Source: Aselliscus stoliczkanus
Taxonomy: Eukaryota > Chordata > Mammalia > Chiroptera > Hipposideridae
Assembly (NCBI GenBank): GCA_033961575.1
Contig: CM066736.1
Location: 12,557,501 to 12,621,500, forward strand
Direction of reading: 5' to 3'
Length of the DNA stretch: 64,000 bases
Under the pieces are notes generated by a model. The model searched no databases and was not told the DNA's origin. It worked only from the letters and a program-made list of their open reading frames with translations. This document shows positions 41,863-51,549 of this stretch, piece by piece; positions within the stretch are counted from its first letter, which is position 1; each line of letters opens with the position of its first letter. A program made the position numbers and the translations under genes.

Positions 41863-42079
41863 AATGGGTGGTAGGAACCCGAACTTCTGACTTCTCTGTG
41901 CCTATAGCACACATATATGTGTGTGTATGAAAATTAAGCCATTGAAACAGTGACAGAAGGTGTGCAGAGTACAAAGGGCCTGACCTTTCTCCTCTCCCCA
42001 AGGCTGAGGGCACAATGACCAGGTACCCCATGGTAATATGACAGTATGGGTGGTAAAGGGCCCAGCATTGGGATGAGAA

Positions 42080-42210
42080 ACAACCTAGATTCCAATCTAT
42101 GTTTTGCACTTGTTGGGCAGTCATGTCATGCCTCTGAGCCTCAGTATCTTCATCTGTAAAATGTGTTGGTGATACCTACTTCGCAGGGTCATTGGACGGA
42201 TCCATCCCTA
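42080..42210 (+). mobile_element. MIR
   Basis: 'gtcatgcctctgagcctcag', 'tatcttcatctgtaaaatgt' and 'gatacctacttcgcagggtc' follow sense MIR. Confidence 0.8.
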
Positions 42211-42410
42211 TTAGCATTTATGGAGCACTAACCATGTGCTCATCTCACCTTTACAATAATTCTATGAAGAAAGTGCTATTAAGAACATTACCCCCATTTT
42301 ACAAATGAGGAAACTGAGGCCCAAGGTCACACAGGAAGTGAATGGTAGAGCCAGGGTTTCAGGCAGTTTCTAGAGCCTGTGTGTTTCATGGCTGCGCTGT
42401 GCTGTCAGGT
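42211..42410 (-). mobile_element. MIR
   Basis: 'tggagcactaaccatgtgct', 'cccattttacaaatgaggaa', 'actgaggcccaaggtcacac' and 'tggtagagccagggtttcag'. Abuts a sense MIR, making an inverted pair. Confidence 0.85.
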
Positions 42411-42411
42411 G

Positions 42412-42798
42412 ACCTCAGCATGTCCCACCTTACCCAGTGAAGCATGTAACACGGTGCCGGGCACATATAACCACTCACAAAATGGATCATCCCATCTTCT
42501 CACTGTCTTCTTGGGAGGACTTCCCTGGAGTTTATTCATGGCCCATCCCAGCCCAGGAGACAAGGTAAAAAGACTGAGTGAGGCTCAGCAGCTCCCATCA
42601 GGCTCTCGGCCCCACATTAAAGTCAATTTGAGGAACATCTTCATTACCAGCATAAAAAAGACCCTTTATGCCTGGAGATTGATGCTTGGAGCCTGGCTTT
42701 TTTCAGTTGTGTCTCCCAGGTGACCTGGAGCAAGGCTGTCTCTCCCTCCCCACCCCCCACCACCCATCAGTACTTCTGTGATCCTTTCTACTCTTTGC
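42412..42798. other. Unassigned sequence with an L2/MIR scrap
   Basis: 'acacggtgccgggcacatat' is a terminal MIR or L2 word. The rest is unrecognised. Confidence 0.4.
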
Positions 42799-42799
42799 A

Positions 42800-42912
42800 T
42801 CGTCTCAGCAGGTATTTATTCAGCAACTACTGCATGCACAGCGGCGTGCTAAGCATCCTGGGGATGCAGACCCGTGGGAGGTGCAGCCCTGCCCTCCAGG
42901 AGAGCGAGGGGG
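42800..42912 (-). mobile_element. L2 3' end fragment
   Basis: 'caggtatttattcagcaact', 'actgcatgcacagcggcgtg', 'ctaagcatcctggggatgca' and 'cctgccctccaggagagcga'. Confidence 0.65.
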
Positions 42913-43082
42913 CGGGTCTCACAGGGTGGGCTCCGGATTCACAGAGACCTGCTGTGAGCCCCAGCTCTGTCATCGGCCAGCTAAGTGACTTCAGACGAGT
43001 GGCTTCACTGCACAAAACCTGTAAAGTAAAGGCTTGTTTTGTGTTAACATGCATGCAGCACTCAATACAAAGACTGATGGAA

Positions 43083-43529
43083 GGGCCGGCCGAGTGGCGC
43101 ATTGGTTAAGCGCTGGTTTTGGGATGCCAGCGGCCCTGGTTCGGATCCCACATGAGGGCCAGTGACACTGCCCTCTACAGCTAACAACAGCTCCACCTGG
43201 AGCTGGGCTGTGCGAGCCCTGGTGATGGTGTGGGCTGCAGCCCCTGCTGCAGTGGGCTGCCATAGGCTGCAGTGAGTGGCCCGCAGCCAGCGTGAGCGGC
43301 TGGCAGCCAAGCGTGAGCTGCCAATAGCCGCGGTGAGCGACATCCAGAGGCCAGCGACCGATCTGCCTCATCAGGAAAGAGTGCAATGACGATACCAACA
43401 GTGAAGCAACATCCTCCGCAACTAAACTGAAGGACAAAAAGACAGCAACTTGTCTATTCCCCTTCCCCAATTCCCCAACGCTGTTCCCCTCCGCCAATTC
43501 CCCAATAAAATCTTTAAAAAAAAAAAAAA
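43083..43529 (+). mobile_element. Long tRNA-derived SINE (class A)
   Basis: All modules present. Differs from the copy at 22903-23353 by about fifteen substitutions plus a roughly 10-bp deletion near 43400. Unlike the other class A copies no target-site duplication can be read: the upstream flank 'caaagactgatggaa' has no partner, and the A tail runs straight into a TGG/TGA minisatellite. Confidence 0.93.
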
Positions 43530-43544
43530 GTTGGCCGTTAGGAT

Positions 43545-43722
43545 GCTGGTGATGGTGATGATAGCGCTGGTGAGGACGATGAAGAGGAGACGGTGATGGG
43601 TAATGATGGTGATGGTGATGGTGGTGAGTGTGATAAAGATAATAGTGAAAGTGATGGTGGTGATGATGGTGGTGATGGTGACAGTGATGGTGGTGATGGT
43701 GATGGTGGTGGTGATGATGATG
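43545..43722 (+). repeat. (TGG/TGA)n minisatellite
   Basis: GGTGATGGTGATGGTGG-type triplets and hexamers over about 180 bp. The complementary frame encodes His runs in the 252-codon minus-strand ORF at 42991-43749, which joins the antisense of the SINE and is not a protein gene. Confidence 0.93.
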
Positions 43723-43769
43723 CAGCAAAGACACCGAAGTAAGCCCCAATTTGTTAATAACAGATTTAT

Positions 43770-43922
43770 GAAAAACTTACATGGGTTCAGACAGACCTGG
43801 ATTCAGATTTGGGCTCCATTGTGACTTCAGCTGTGTGACCTTGGCGCCAAGCTCTTAACCTCTCTGAACTTTAGGTCCTCCCTGTATAAAATTCTCATGA
43901 TTGTCCCTCCCTTGCCAGTTGT
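43770..43922 (+). mobile_element. MIR
   Basis: 'cagacagacctggattcaga', 'ttcagctgtgtgaccttggc', 'gctcttaacctctctgaact' and 'cctgtataaaattctc'. Confidence 0.8.
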
Positions 43923-43924
43923 CT

Positions 43925-44458
43925 CACGCCCCCATGGTGATGTGAGAGAGTACCAAGCAGAGGGGCAGGTACTCTAAACTCTTTAAATGGCATTTTTTTT
44001 TTTTGTCCTTTCCTTTCCTTCCTCATAGAATCTCTCATTAAATCCCAGGGAATAGCATACTACCAAGAAAAAGATTGGGCCCTGAAAATCTGTTTGCTTG
44101 GCCTCAAAACTCTTTTCTCCAGATCAGAGAAATCTTATACTAGCTTAAGGGAAAAGCGGGGTTTGTTAAAAGCCCAGATGGCTAACTCGGGAAGCCCGTG
44201 GGGGACCAGGCAGCCTGGCCTTCCACGGCCCTGGAACCATGAGCCAGAAAAAGCCTGGAAGTAAAGCAAATGCACTCTTTCTCTCATTCTCTCCCCAGGA
44301 AGCCAGACCTGGGGAGCCTCTCCCCACGGACTCTTCCCTTGCTTCCTTGGTCACGTGGTGGAAGAGGGCACCTCCTGGCCCCTGAGTTTACGTCTCCAGT
44401 TCAATTGATGGGTCTGACTAGCTCCTTCATTTCCACCCCAAGTTCCGGGGATGGAGAA
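43925..44458. other. Unassigned unique sequence
   Basis: No repeat or exon recognised. Confidence 0.4.
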
Positions 44459-44475
44459 CCTGATTGGTCCAGTTT

Positions 44476-44920
44476 TTTTTGGTTTTGTTTTGTTTTTTAA
44501 ATTACAAGTTTAACATTTTAAGTTTTTTTTAGGTCAAAGCTCAGAGAACCCAGGAGTTTCTATAGCTGCCCATAATTGCCTCTTTTTTTGTTTTTAAGAT
44601 TTTATTGGGGAATTGGGGAAGGGGAACATTGGGTTTTTCCAGGACCCATCAGCTCCAAGTAAAGTTGTTGTCCTTCAATCTTAGTTGTGGAGGGCACAGC
44701 TCAGCTCCAAGTCTAGTCGCCTCTTTCAATCTAGTTGTGGGGGGCACGGGCCACCGTCCCATGTGGGAATCCAACCAGAAACCTTGTTGTTAAGAGCATG
44801 TGCTCTCACCAGCTCAGTGGCAGCTCAGCTTAGAAGCAACTCATTGTCCCATGTGGGAATCGAACTGGTGACCCTGTTGTCAGAGCTTGCGCTCTAACCA
44901 ACTGAGCCATTCGGCCGGCC
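44476..44920 (-). mobile_element. Dimeric Ves-like SINE (class B) with possible 3' transduction
   Basis: The SINE proper (from 44597) has the antisense tail 'aagattttattggggaattg', two tandem 'caatctagttgtgg'/'cccatgtgggaat' modules and head 'ctaaccaactgagccattcg'. CCTGATTGGTCCAGTTT (44459-44475) and CCTGTCTGATCCAGTTT (44921-44937) match at 14 of 17 positions. If this is the true duplication, the insert includes about 120 bp of non-SINE sequence plus a second T-rich tail, i.e. transduced 3' flank. Confidence 0.7.
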
Positions 44921-45054
44921 CCTGTCTGATCCAGTTTGAGTGAGCTTTCCTCATGGTCCACCCACCATTGGCTGGGAACTTTGGAGAGGAGGGCTTCAGA
45001 TAACATAAATATGGATTCCAAGGGTTGAACTGGGGTGCAAAGTGAGGGACATTT

Positions 45055-45155
45055 CTTTTTGAGGGCAGTGTCACTGGCCCTCATATGTGGGACCTGAACC
45101 GGGGCCACTGGCTTCCTAAGCCAGTGCTTAACCACCGCACCACTCAGCAGGCCCT
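45055..45155 (-). mobile_element. Minimal tRNA SINE (class D)
   Basis: 'tttttgagggcagtgtcact', 'ggacctgaaccggggcc', head 'accaccgcaccactcagcag'. The TSD AGGGACATTT is perfect at 45045-45054 and 45156-45165. Confidence 0.94.
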
Positions 45156-45204
45156 AGGGACATTTTTAGAGAAGGCAGAGAAATACCATATAAGCTGCCT
45201 GCTG

Positions 45205-45422
45205 ACATTTATTGTCCACGTCCCATGAGCCAGGCACTGTGCTAAGGGCTTCCCGTGGGTTGTCATTTAATCTCCCCACTTAGTCATCTGAATCAAGCCC
45301 TGCTTTTGTCCTCATTTCAATAATGGGGAAACTGAGGCTCAGAGCAATGCAGCAGTGCCCCAAGGTCACATGGGGGGACCTGGCACAGCCTTCCCCCAGA
45401 AGCTGCTTGCTTCTATATTGAT
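45205..45422 (-). mobile_element. MIR, near full length
   Basis: 'catgagccaggcactgtgct', 'tcatttaatctccccactta', 'ggggaaactgaggctcagag' and 'gtgccccaaggtcacatggg'. Confidence 0.88.
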
Positions 45423-45424
45423 GG

Positions 45425-46005
45425 GATCTTGCTCTGTGAATCTGGGAGGACAAGAGAGTCCCACCCGATGGTGAAACTCCGACTACCTGATGGTGACTGT
45501 CAGAAAGTTAAAAACACCTGAGTTTTGATCACTCGGCATTAGCTATGCTGGTCATAGCCCGTATCCCAGAACTGTGTTGAGAAATGCAATTCGTGGCATC
45601 CCAGGTGGAAAATTTCTGATTCTCTCTGACAGAGGATGCCAAGGAGAATTGGTCTCTATCCTGGTGGAAACATAAACATCAATCCTGAGAATGAAGAGGG
45701 GAAATGAGTCCTGGAAATTGATGGAAAGCTGGCTGTTTGGCATCTTGAAATTAACCAGGACTCTCCTTGTTGATGGCTTCTTGGGCTCTGTGTATGGGTT
45801 TCTGAGACACATTTTTAATCCTCTTGTCATTTCATTTGACCTGGAAACGAATATAGATTGTTAGGTGCTCAGGCTGCAGGATTTACACACAGGAAGAATT
45901 GACCTGTTGGGGGCCGGTGAGGCAGCTCACTCACCGACCACACAGTTTCATGCACTGATGATGGCCGTGTTCAGGACCTGGGCTGGCACACAGCGGGTAT
46001 TCAGT
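45425..46005. other. Unassigned unique sequence
   Basis: No repeat recognised. The 92-codon minus frame at 45552-45830 has no domain resemblance. Confidence 0.4.
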
Positions 46006-46009
46006 ACAG

Positions 46010-46137
46010 GTCCCTTTTCTCCATTTCCTCCCCTCCCCTCCCCTCCCCATCCTTACTCTCCTCCTCTCCCCTCCCCCATCCCCTCCACTCCCCTCTTCTC
46101 CTTCCCCTTCCCCTCTTCCCCTCCCCTCCTCCCCATC
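46010..46137 (-). repeat. Polypyrimidine (CCCCT)n tract
   Basis: About 125 bp of C and T with many CCCC runs; the minus strand is a G-rich purine tract able to form G-quadruplex or triplex. Opposite polarity to the tract at 28.5 kb. Confidence 0.93.
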
Positions 46138-46263
46138 AAATCTCATCCTATGTTTGGGAAGTTATTTGTTGTTACTGCCCGCTAGCAGAGGATACTATGA
46201 ATGTAACTAGTGCAAATTAACGCGAGACCATTCTAGGAAGGAGGACAGTATAATAATATATTG

Positions 46264-46779
46264 CACTGGGTCTGCTCCCCATGGTTTCAGTTACCCGCTG
46301 TCAGCTGTAGTCTGAAAGTATTCAGTGGAGAAGTTGAGAAACAAACAATTTGCAAGTTTTAAATCATGCGCCATTCTGAGTGGAAGAAATCGTGTGCGGT
46401 CCTGCTGTTTACTGCCTGGGGTGTGACTCACCCCTTTGCTCGGTGTATTCACCCTGTATCTGCCACCCGCCTGTGTGTCACTTAGTAGCCGTCTTGGGTA
46501 TCAGATCAATTTCAGAGAGAGAGAGAGGGAGAGGCCACATTCATATCACGTTTATTACAATTTTTTGGTAATAGACAACAAAGTTTGTTGTTACAATTGT
46601 TCTGTTTTATTATTAGTATTGCCATTAATCTCTCCCTGTGACCAATTTATAAATTAAACTTGGTCATAGGTACTATGTGTAGGGAAAACATAGGATATAC
46701 AGGGTTTGGTACCATCCGTGGTTTCTGGCATCCACTGGGAGCCTTTGCACGTACTCTCCGCGGATAAGGGGGTCTATTG
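46264..46779. mobile_element. Non-autonomous Tigger (pogo) element
   Basis: The right end 'ccgcggataagggggtctat' followed by TA, the left subterminal 'ggtttcagttacccgctgtc', then 'gtcacttagtagccgtcttg', 'ggtatcagatcaatttcaga', 'ttgttctgttttattattag' and 'catccgtggtttctggcatc' are typical Tigger terminal regions. The transposase is missing; the two ends are joined through a GA-rich stretch near 46515. The left terminal repeat is degraded. Confidence 0.75.
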
Positions 46780-46834
46780 TATGTAACACGTTAAAAGCTT
46801 GAGGAAACAGTGCCATGAAGGACGCTGCAGATCC

Positions 46835-46968
46835 TTGCACGTCCACGTGGCATCAGCATCCCTTGGGGGCTTGTTAGAAATGCAATCTCAGGCCCCACCT
46901 CAGACCTCGGCATCAGGAGCTACATCCTCACAAGACTCCAGGGGATTTGGGTGCTTAGTACAGTGTGA
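46835..46968 (+). mobile_element. MER5-type hAT-Charlie MITE fragment
   Basis: 'gcatcagcatcccttggggg', 'cttgttagaaatgcaatctc', 'aggccccacctcagacctcg' and 'gcatcaggagctacatcctc' follow MER5/MER5A. Confidence 0.7.
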
Positions 46969-47139
46969 GAAGGAAACATGTCTGGGGGGGACACATGGGG
47001 CATCTGAGCCCGGGTCTCCAACCTCAAGGGCGCTCCACATTCTACACACCTGACACCAGTAAGTGTCATATAAAAAGGGGGAAGGGCCTAAATTGTTTGC
47101 TGTAGACTGTGAGGGTCGCAGAGATGCAAAGACGGGAAA

Positions 47140-47242
47140 AGAGTATGTAGCTTGTGAAAGCCTAGGAAGGCTTCCTGGAGGAGGCAAGCCTAAAGCTGAA
47201 AATCAGAGGACAGGGGTAGTGGGAAGAGATGGGGAGGGCCCT
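47140..47242 (-). mobile_element. L2 fragment
   Basis: 'aaggcttcctggaggaggca' and 'agcctaaagctgaaaatcag' resemble antisense L2 3' sequence. Short and diverged. Confidence 0.4.
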
Positions 47243-47569
47243 GTCAGTTAGAAGAGGAATATATGATAGGCTGGTCCGGTGCACACTCACAGATTTGGAG
47301 AAGGTCTCCCTGACATCAGCTTCCTTGAGAAAAGGTCTCTGCTGTGTCCCCTCCACCAGCTAGCTAGCTTGGGACCCTCCTCCACTGGCCCCTTTTGTCT
47401 CAGGGGCCCTTAAAAGCCTGTCCAGGAGCTGCTACGCTCATAGCTCCAAAGCCCCCACTTTGGCTGAGAAAGCCCTTGGGTGCCAAGATACCCCCAGTGC
47501 TGGGGTGAGAAGCCTTTTTCTATAGGTTCCTGCTGCTGCAGGCACCACGGTATGATTTCAGTCATGTTT

Positions 47570-47659
47570 ACCATTTATTGAGCACCTGCTACATGCCGGC
47601 ATTTTCCACATAGGACCTCTAATCTGCACACCGACCCTGCGGGTCTTATTTATGAATGT
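47570..47659 (-). mobile_element. MIR 3' part, cut by SINE
   Basis: 'ccatttattgagcacctgct', 'acatgccggcattttccaca' and 'accctgcgggtcttatttat', then interrupted by a class A SINE. Confidence 0.65.
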
Positions 47660-47671
47660 AGCTCATTCTTT

Positions 47672-48147
47672 TTTTTTTTTTTTTTTTAATATAATTGGGG
47701 AATTGGGGGAGGGGAACAGCGTTAGGGGACTGGGGAAGGGGAACAGACAAGTTGCTGTCCTTTTGTTCTTCAGTCTAGTTGCGGAGGACGTTGCTTCACT
47801 GGCCCATGTTGGTATCGTCATTGCGCTCTTCCCCGATGAGGCAGATCGGTCGCCAACATCTGGATGGTCGCTCACCGCGGCTCTTGGCAGTTCACACCAG
47901 CTGCCAGCAGCTCAGGCTGGCTGCTGGCCACTTACTGTGTATGTAGCCTATGGCAGCCCACTGCAGCAGGGGCTGCAGCCTACACCGTCATGGGGACTCA
48001 CAGAAGCCCAGCTCCAGGTGCAGCTGTTGTTCACCATCTTAGCTGTAGAGGGAAGTGTCACTGGCCCTCATATGTGGAATCTGAACACGGGGCCAGCCGC
48101 TGGCGTCCCAAGCCAGCTCTTAGCCAGCGCTTCACTCGGCCGGCCCC
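47672..48147 (-). mobile_element. Long tRNA-derived SINE (class A), complete
   Basis: T tail, 'gaattgggggaggggaacag', body, head 'agcgcttcactcggccggcc'. The TSD AGCTCATTCTTT is perfect at 47660-47671 and 48148-48159. The strand antisense to the SINE is open for 169 codons (47652-48161), the longest uninterrupted frame of this kind here. Confidence 0.94.
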
Positions 48148-48159
48148 AGCTCATTCTTT

Positions 48160-48435
48160 AAGCCTCCCAGACCCTCTGAGCAATGCTGAGGAAGGCGGGA
48201 CCAAGCCCCTTCATTTGGGGCACCCCCCATCTGTCTCTCTTGGCAGCACTTAGGTCTTCACTCTTCAGAGCTCTCCAGGGCATTGCCCCCTTCTAACACC
48301 GTGCCAGGCTCAGCAGTGATGAGACTTGGCACTGATTGGTCTGGGTGCTTCCTATTATCTGCAACCTCATCCTGACTCCATTCTGGGTAACAGAATAGTG
48401 AGGCCAGAGACATGGTGAGTTTTTTTTTTTTGAAG
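48160..48435. other. Unassigned sequence
   Basis: GC-rich; no family recognised. Confidence 0.4.
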
Positions 48436-48439
48436 CCTC

Positions 48440-48612
48440 CTAAAGGTCATTAATCTGCATCTGTTTATTAGGAACTGGGTCCTTGGAATCCCTTTAAATG
48501 ATTATTTGCAAGAGCTGTTTTCATTAGCCTGCTGGGTTTAGGTTTCTGCTAAATCATGCCCTGGTGAGCGAGTTGGAGGGAGACTTTATTGTCAACGGGA
48601 AAATGCGTTAAT
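48440..48612. promoter_or_regulatory. Candidate conserved noncoding element
   Basis: Repeat-free, with homeodomain-like and AT-hook-like words 'ggtcattaatctgcatctgt', 'ttattaggaactgggtcctt', 'aaatgattatttgcaagagc', 'cattagcctgctgggt' and 'gcgttaatcaaggg'. ATTTGCA resembles an octamer half-site. Composition only. Confidence 0.3.
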
Positions 48613-48614
48613 CA

Positions 48615-49003
48615 AGGGTACTGGTGCAGACAGAGTTGGATTAAGAAGCAGGCAGCCAGGGCAGTGGTCCAGCTTCCAGAGGGGCTGAAACATGCCTGGA
48701 AATAGGGTAAGATGGAGAAAATCGGGTTGGCCAGGACATCTCTCCAAAAGATTCCAGTCCATGGCTGGAAGTAATACTTGGCAGAGCTGCTATGATGGGG
48801 ATTGAGGCATGCTGCCATAACCATAGGAGCTCACCCAAGTCTCCGAGGTAAGCGGAGTGTTGTTACCGGCTGGACTTTGCCCAGTGGGCTAAGCAAGTTG
48901 GAGCTGAGTTTCCTGGGCAATGGGGGACAGGTTCCAGGATGTAGAGAGGGCTTTTCATAAACCTCTTAGGTTTGCTTATTCACCCGTTTTTTTTCATTGG
49001 ATT
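48615..49003. other. Unassigned unique sequence
   Basis: No repeat recognised. Confidence 0.4.
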
Positions 49004-49004
49004 A

Positions 49005-49172
49005 ATCCATCATTCCATGAGTATTTATACAACTCCTTCCTTGAGCCATGTGCTATTCTAGATGCTGGAAATAGAACAAGGACCATAACAGATAAGATTT
49101 CGGTCCCTCAGGAACATTCTAGTGGGGATGGGAGCAGACGATAAACAAATAAATGACTAGGGTACTTTCAGG
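49005..49172 (-). mobile_element. L2 3' end
   Basis: 'ccatcattccatgagtattt', 'gccatgtgctattctagatg', 'ctggaaatagaacaaggacc' and 'ggaacattctagtggggatg'. Confidence 0.78.
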
Positions 49173-49174
49173 TA

Positions 49175-50213
49175 CACCAGGGGGTGGGCTGGCCCGGCCA
49201 AGGAGATGCCCTTTCATGATGACTCTGCTCAAACAGAGATGAAGACGCCCATCAGGTCCCTGGGCCAATCATGTGACCTAGGGCGCGGGCAGAGATTGTC
49301 AGTTAGTAGCTGCAGGAGAAAAAAATCCCACCTTCTTTGCCAGGTCTACCACGGCCTATGAAAATAACGACTTCCACCCCTTTGGAGGTGCTGGGGAGGC
49401 CTTCAGTTCATCCTTGCTCCTCTTTTCCTCACCTTCCAAGGCGGCTGAATAGATGAGCCCTTAGTAAATCTGGGAACAGGTCTGAATGCAGTCGGCTCAG
49501 TTTCCCCTTCAAGCTCACGTTTCAGACTTGCCCTGCTGTAAGGGACATCTGTCCTCACCTGCCGTTTCTGTGTAGTGAGGTGACCTGGTGTCCCTCCACC
49601 CTCAGGCCTCTTCTTGCCCAGCAGGGGTGGGGCAGCCTGGCAGGGGAGCCCCTACTCTTTCTCAGGGGGGTCCCCAGGTCTACAGGATAGGAGAAGGAGT
49701 GGAGTGCTTGCCTGTCATCCCAAGCCTGGGCTTTGTTCTCCAACACAGCCCTACCGCCTCAGAAACGGATATCTTCATCCCGATTTGACTCCTATGCCTA
49801 TTTCTCCATGGGATCAGAACCCATGGCGGGGAAGAGATATGACTAGACACTCGGGGACCTCAATGGAACCAGAAAGTTGTATAAAGAAGAGCAAGACAGA
49901 GAGTAGATCGTGTTAACAATAGGTTGCTAGAGGGAGGGAGGATACAGAAACAGCTGCAGCTCAGGGTGGGGGGTGGGGTGACAGGAGAACCCAGGCCCCA
50001 GGGCTGTTCTCAGAGCCTGAGCCTGGCTGATTGCTCTGCAGTTCCCTGGAGAAGCGCGCTTCTATTCCTGCAGACACATCCTTGAAACAAGCTTCCTGCT
50101 AGTGTGAGTTCTTGGCAACCAGAAGAACCTAAGTAACATGCAATGAAAAGCTTAATATACAGCCTCCCTCCATCCCCAGAGGTTCAATCAGCTTCAACCG
50201 GCAAACGTTTTTT
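49175..50213. other. Unassigned unique sequence
   Basis: About 1 kb of GC-rich unique DNA. The frame at 49614-49916 (100 codons) has no domain. No CpG island. Confidence 0.4.
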
Positions 50214-50214
50214 T

Positions 50215-50438
50215 GAAGCCGTAGCATGTGCCAGGTCCTTTGTTAGACCTTGAGAATAATAAGCCCTACTATTTATAGTGTTTTCGACATAGCAAGCAGC
50301 TTTCCAAACTCAGCTTAGCTCATGTCATCCTTGTAGTACAATGCCATAAGTAAAATTATTCTCATGTATAGATGAGGAACCTGAGGCACAGAGCGTTGAA
50401 GTAACACGCTCAAGATCTCACGGCTGGTAGGGGTCATG
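50215..50438 (-). mobile_element. MIR
   Basis: 'gtagcatgtgccaggtcctt', 'tatagatgaggaacctgagg' and 'cacagagcgttgaagtaaca' follow antisense MIR. Confidence 0.8.
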
Positions 50439-51064
50439 TGTCTTCATTTGGGTTCCCCCAGAAGCCGCCCCTAAAACAAGGATTTAAGCACAAGTAGGGA
50501 TGTGAAGGTGAGGGAGTCAGGGAGTGAGACAAAAAAGGGAAGGCAGCGACTCCCAAGCGCCTCGACCAAGCAAAGTTGATTTTATGGGTCAACTTGGCTG
50601 GGCTGAGGGATGCCCAGACAGAGGGCAAAGCATTATTTCTTGTTGCCTCTGTGAGGGTGTTTCTGGGAGAGATTAGCATTTGAATCTATAGGCTAGTAAA
50701 GAGGTGCCCACCATTGAGGGTGGGCCCCATACAATCCGTTGAGAGCCTGAATAGAGCAAAAAGGTGGAGGAAGGGAAAATTTGCTGCCCTGCTTGGGTTG
50801 GGACATTCGATATCTCCTGCCTTCGGACATTGGCGTACCTGGTTCTTGGACCTTTGGACTCAAATTGAATTTGACACTACTGGCTTCCCTGTGTCTCCAG
50901 CTTATAGATGGCATGGTCTTGGGGCTTCTCAGCTTTCAAAATCACATAAGCCTATTCCTATAATAAAAGTCCTCATATATCTACATATCTATGTCTATAT
51001 CTATATCCATATCTATCATCATTTATATCTATATCTATATATAAACTATAATATATAGCATACT

Positions 51065-51490
51065 ATATGTAATATATTTAGATCTATATCTATAGATAAT
51101 CTACTATAATGTTGGGTTGTCGGAAAAGTCATGAAGTATTTCTTTTTTTGTTGCAAAAATGCGTGATGACCTTTCCGACAACTCAATATATAACGTAGAA
51201 TATATAATATACTATATGTAATATATTTAGACCTATATCTATAGATAAACTACTAGAATATATAATGTATAATATACTATATATAATATATTTAGACCTA
51301 TATTTATAGGTAAACTACTAGAATATATCATGTATAATATACTATATATAATATATTTAGACCTATATCTATAGATAAACTACTAGAATATATAATGTAT
51401 AATATACTATATGTAATATATTTATACCTATATCTATAGATAAACTACTAGAATATATCATGTATAATATACTATGTATAATATATTTAG
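51065..51490 (+). repeat. 65-bp-period AT-rich minisatellite
   Basis: The word AATATATTTAGACCTATAT (with variants) begins at 51220, 51285, 51350, 51415 and 51480, exactly 65 bp apart, with an earlier unit at 51071 that is lengthened by a mariner MITE. Units carry 'tagataaactactagaata' and alternate 'tataatgtataat' and 'tatcatgtataat', hinting at a 130-bp higher-order unit. Confidence 0.92.
51112..51186. mobile_element. Mariner-type MITE, 75 bp
   Basis: TTGGGTTGTCGGAAAAGTCAT at the left and its near-complement at the right (two differences) enclose 'tttttgttgcaaaaatg'. A TA follows the right end (51187-51188); the left TA is TG, probably mutated. Related to 6530-6610. It lies within the 65-bp minisatellite and is not itself tandemly repeated. 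Confidence 0.9.
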
Positions 51491-51549
51491 ATCTGTACCT
51501 ATCTATCATACTGGTCCTGCTTCTCTGGAAAACCCTGACCAGTACATCC

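Larger units (their letters stand above)
50573..51546 (+). mobile_element. Old ERVL/MaLR-type LTR with AT-rich expansion
   Basis: 'gttgattttatgggtcaact', 'gcctctgtgagggtgtttct', 'gtgggccccatacaatccgt', 'gagagcctgaatagagcaaa', 'cacataagcctattcctata', then 'ggtcctgcttctctggaaaa' and 'ccctgaccagtaca' at the end. The short AT-rich segment normally found before the terminal block is expanded here to over 500 bp. No coding retroviral region. Same family as the antisense copy at 56715-57162. Confidence 0.75.

Noticed and set aside
42991..43749. 252-codon minus-strand frame with long His runs
   Set aside because: It is the antisense of a class A SINE joined to the complement of a TGG/TGA minisatellite. 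No domain, no exon structure.
51065..51490. CRISPR-like regular spacing
   Set aside because: The 65-bp period is a head-to-tail minisatellite with no distinct spacers, in a mammalian LTR.
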